Source: Myxococcales bacterium (GTDB taxonomy: Bacteria; Myxococcota_A; Polyangia; Polyangiales; Polyangiaceae). From it: DNA of 5,130 nt. Numbering within the stretch: position 1 is the stretch's first letter; each line of letters starts with the position of its first letter. The notes beneath the pieces are model-generated. The model saw only the letters and a program-made list of their open reading frames with translations. It did no database searches and was not told the origin of the DNA. Positions 5,130 through 5,130 of the stretch are shown here, one piece after another. The stretch covers positions 1 through 5,130 of the forward strand of contig JAHFDX010000319.1 in the NCBI GenBank assembly GCA_023248785.1. Reading direction: 5' to 3'. Both the position numbers and the translations under genes were made by a program.

Positions 5130-5130
5130 T

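Overview
The window looks like chromosomal DNA of a fairly GC-rich Gram-negative bacterium. The gene types and their sequence style (MarR regulator, DUF177/YceD, a four-cysteine L32, FabD, FabG) fit a deltaproteobacterial or myxobacterial (Myxococcota/Polyangia-like) lineage. That placement is a judgement from general family knowledge, not from a search.

Layout. On the minus strand at the left edge lies a MarR-family regulator whose 3' end is cut off by the window. It diverges from a plus-strand operon yceD (438-1028) - rpmF (1033-1224) - fabD (1231-2184) - fabG (2220-2966), with gaps of 4, 6 and 35 nt. The gap between the divergent genes holds two inverted repeats that could be operators. 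The operon joins a ribosome-related pair (the YceD 23S rRNA accumulation factor and ribosomal protein L32) to two type II fatty acid synthesis enzymes: malonyl-CoA:ACP transacylase and 3-oxoacyl-ACP reductase. FabD makes malonyl-ACP, and FabG reduces the 3-oxoacyl-ACP formed after each condensation. In many proteobacteria plsX and fabH lie between rpmF and fabD, and acpP and fabF follow fabG. None of these four is present here.

Between 2967 and 3350 is a 384-base stretch separating the convergent fabG and the right-hand genes. It has no convincing gene. It carries several inverted repeats, the best an 11-bp stem at 3113-3141, and a weak minus-strand reading frame that continues in phase after the stop codon of the next gene.

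The right third (3351-5130) is a minus-strand pair of unrecognised genes: a protein of about 534 residues with a central coiled-coil region and a Pro/Gly-rich tail, preceded by a short Lys/Glu-rich reading frame at the window edge. Their junction is odd. The upstream stop overlaps an ATG (TAATG), but that ATG is out of frame with the long protein, whose protein-like sequence runs back to the stop without a normal start codon. This points to a GTG start, a frameshift or a sequencing error. No mobile element, CRISPR array, tRNA or rRNA was seen. The most unusual content is the orphan gene pair with its junction and the structured convergent intergenic region.
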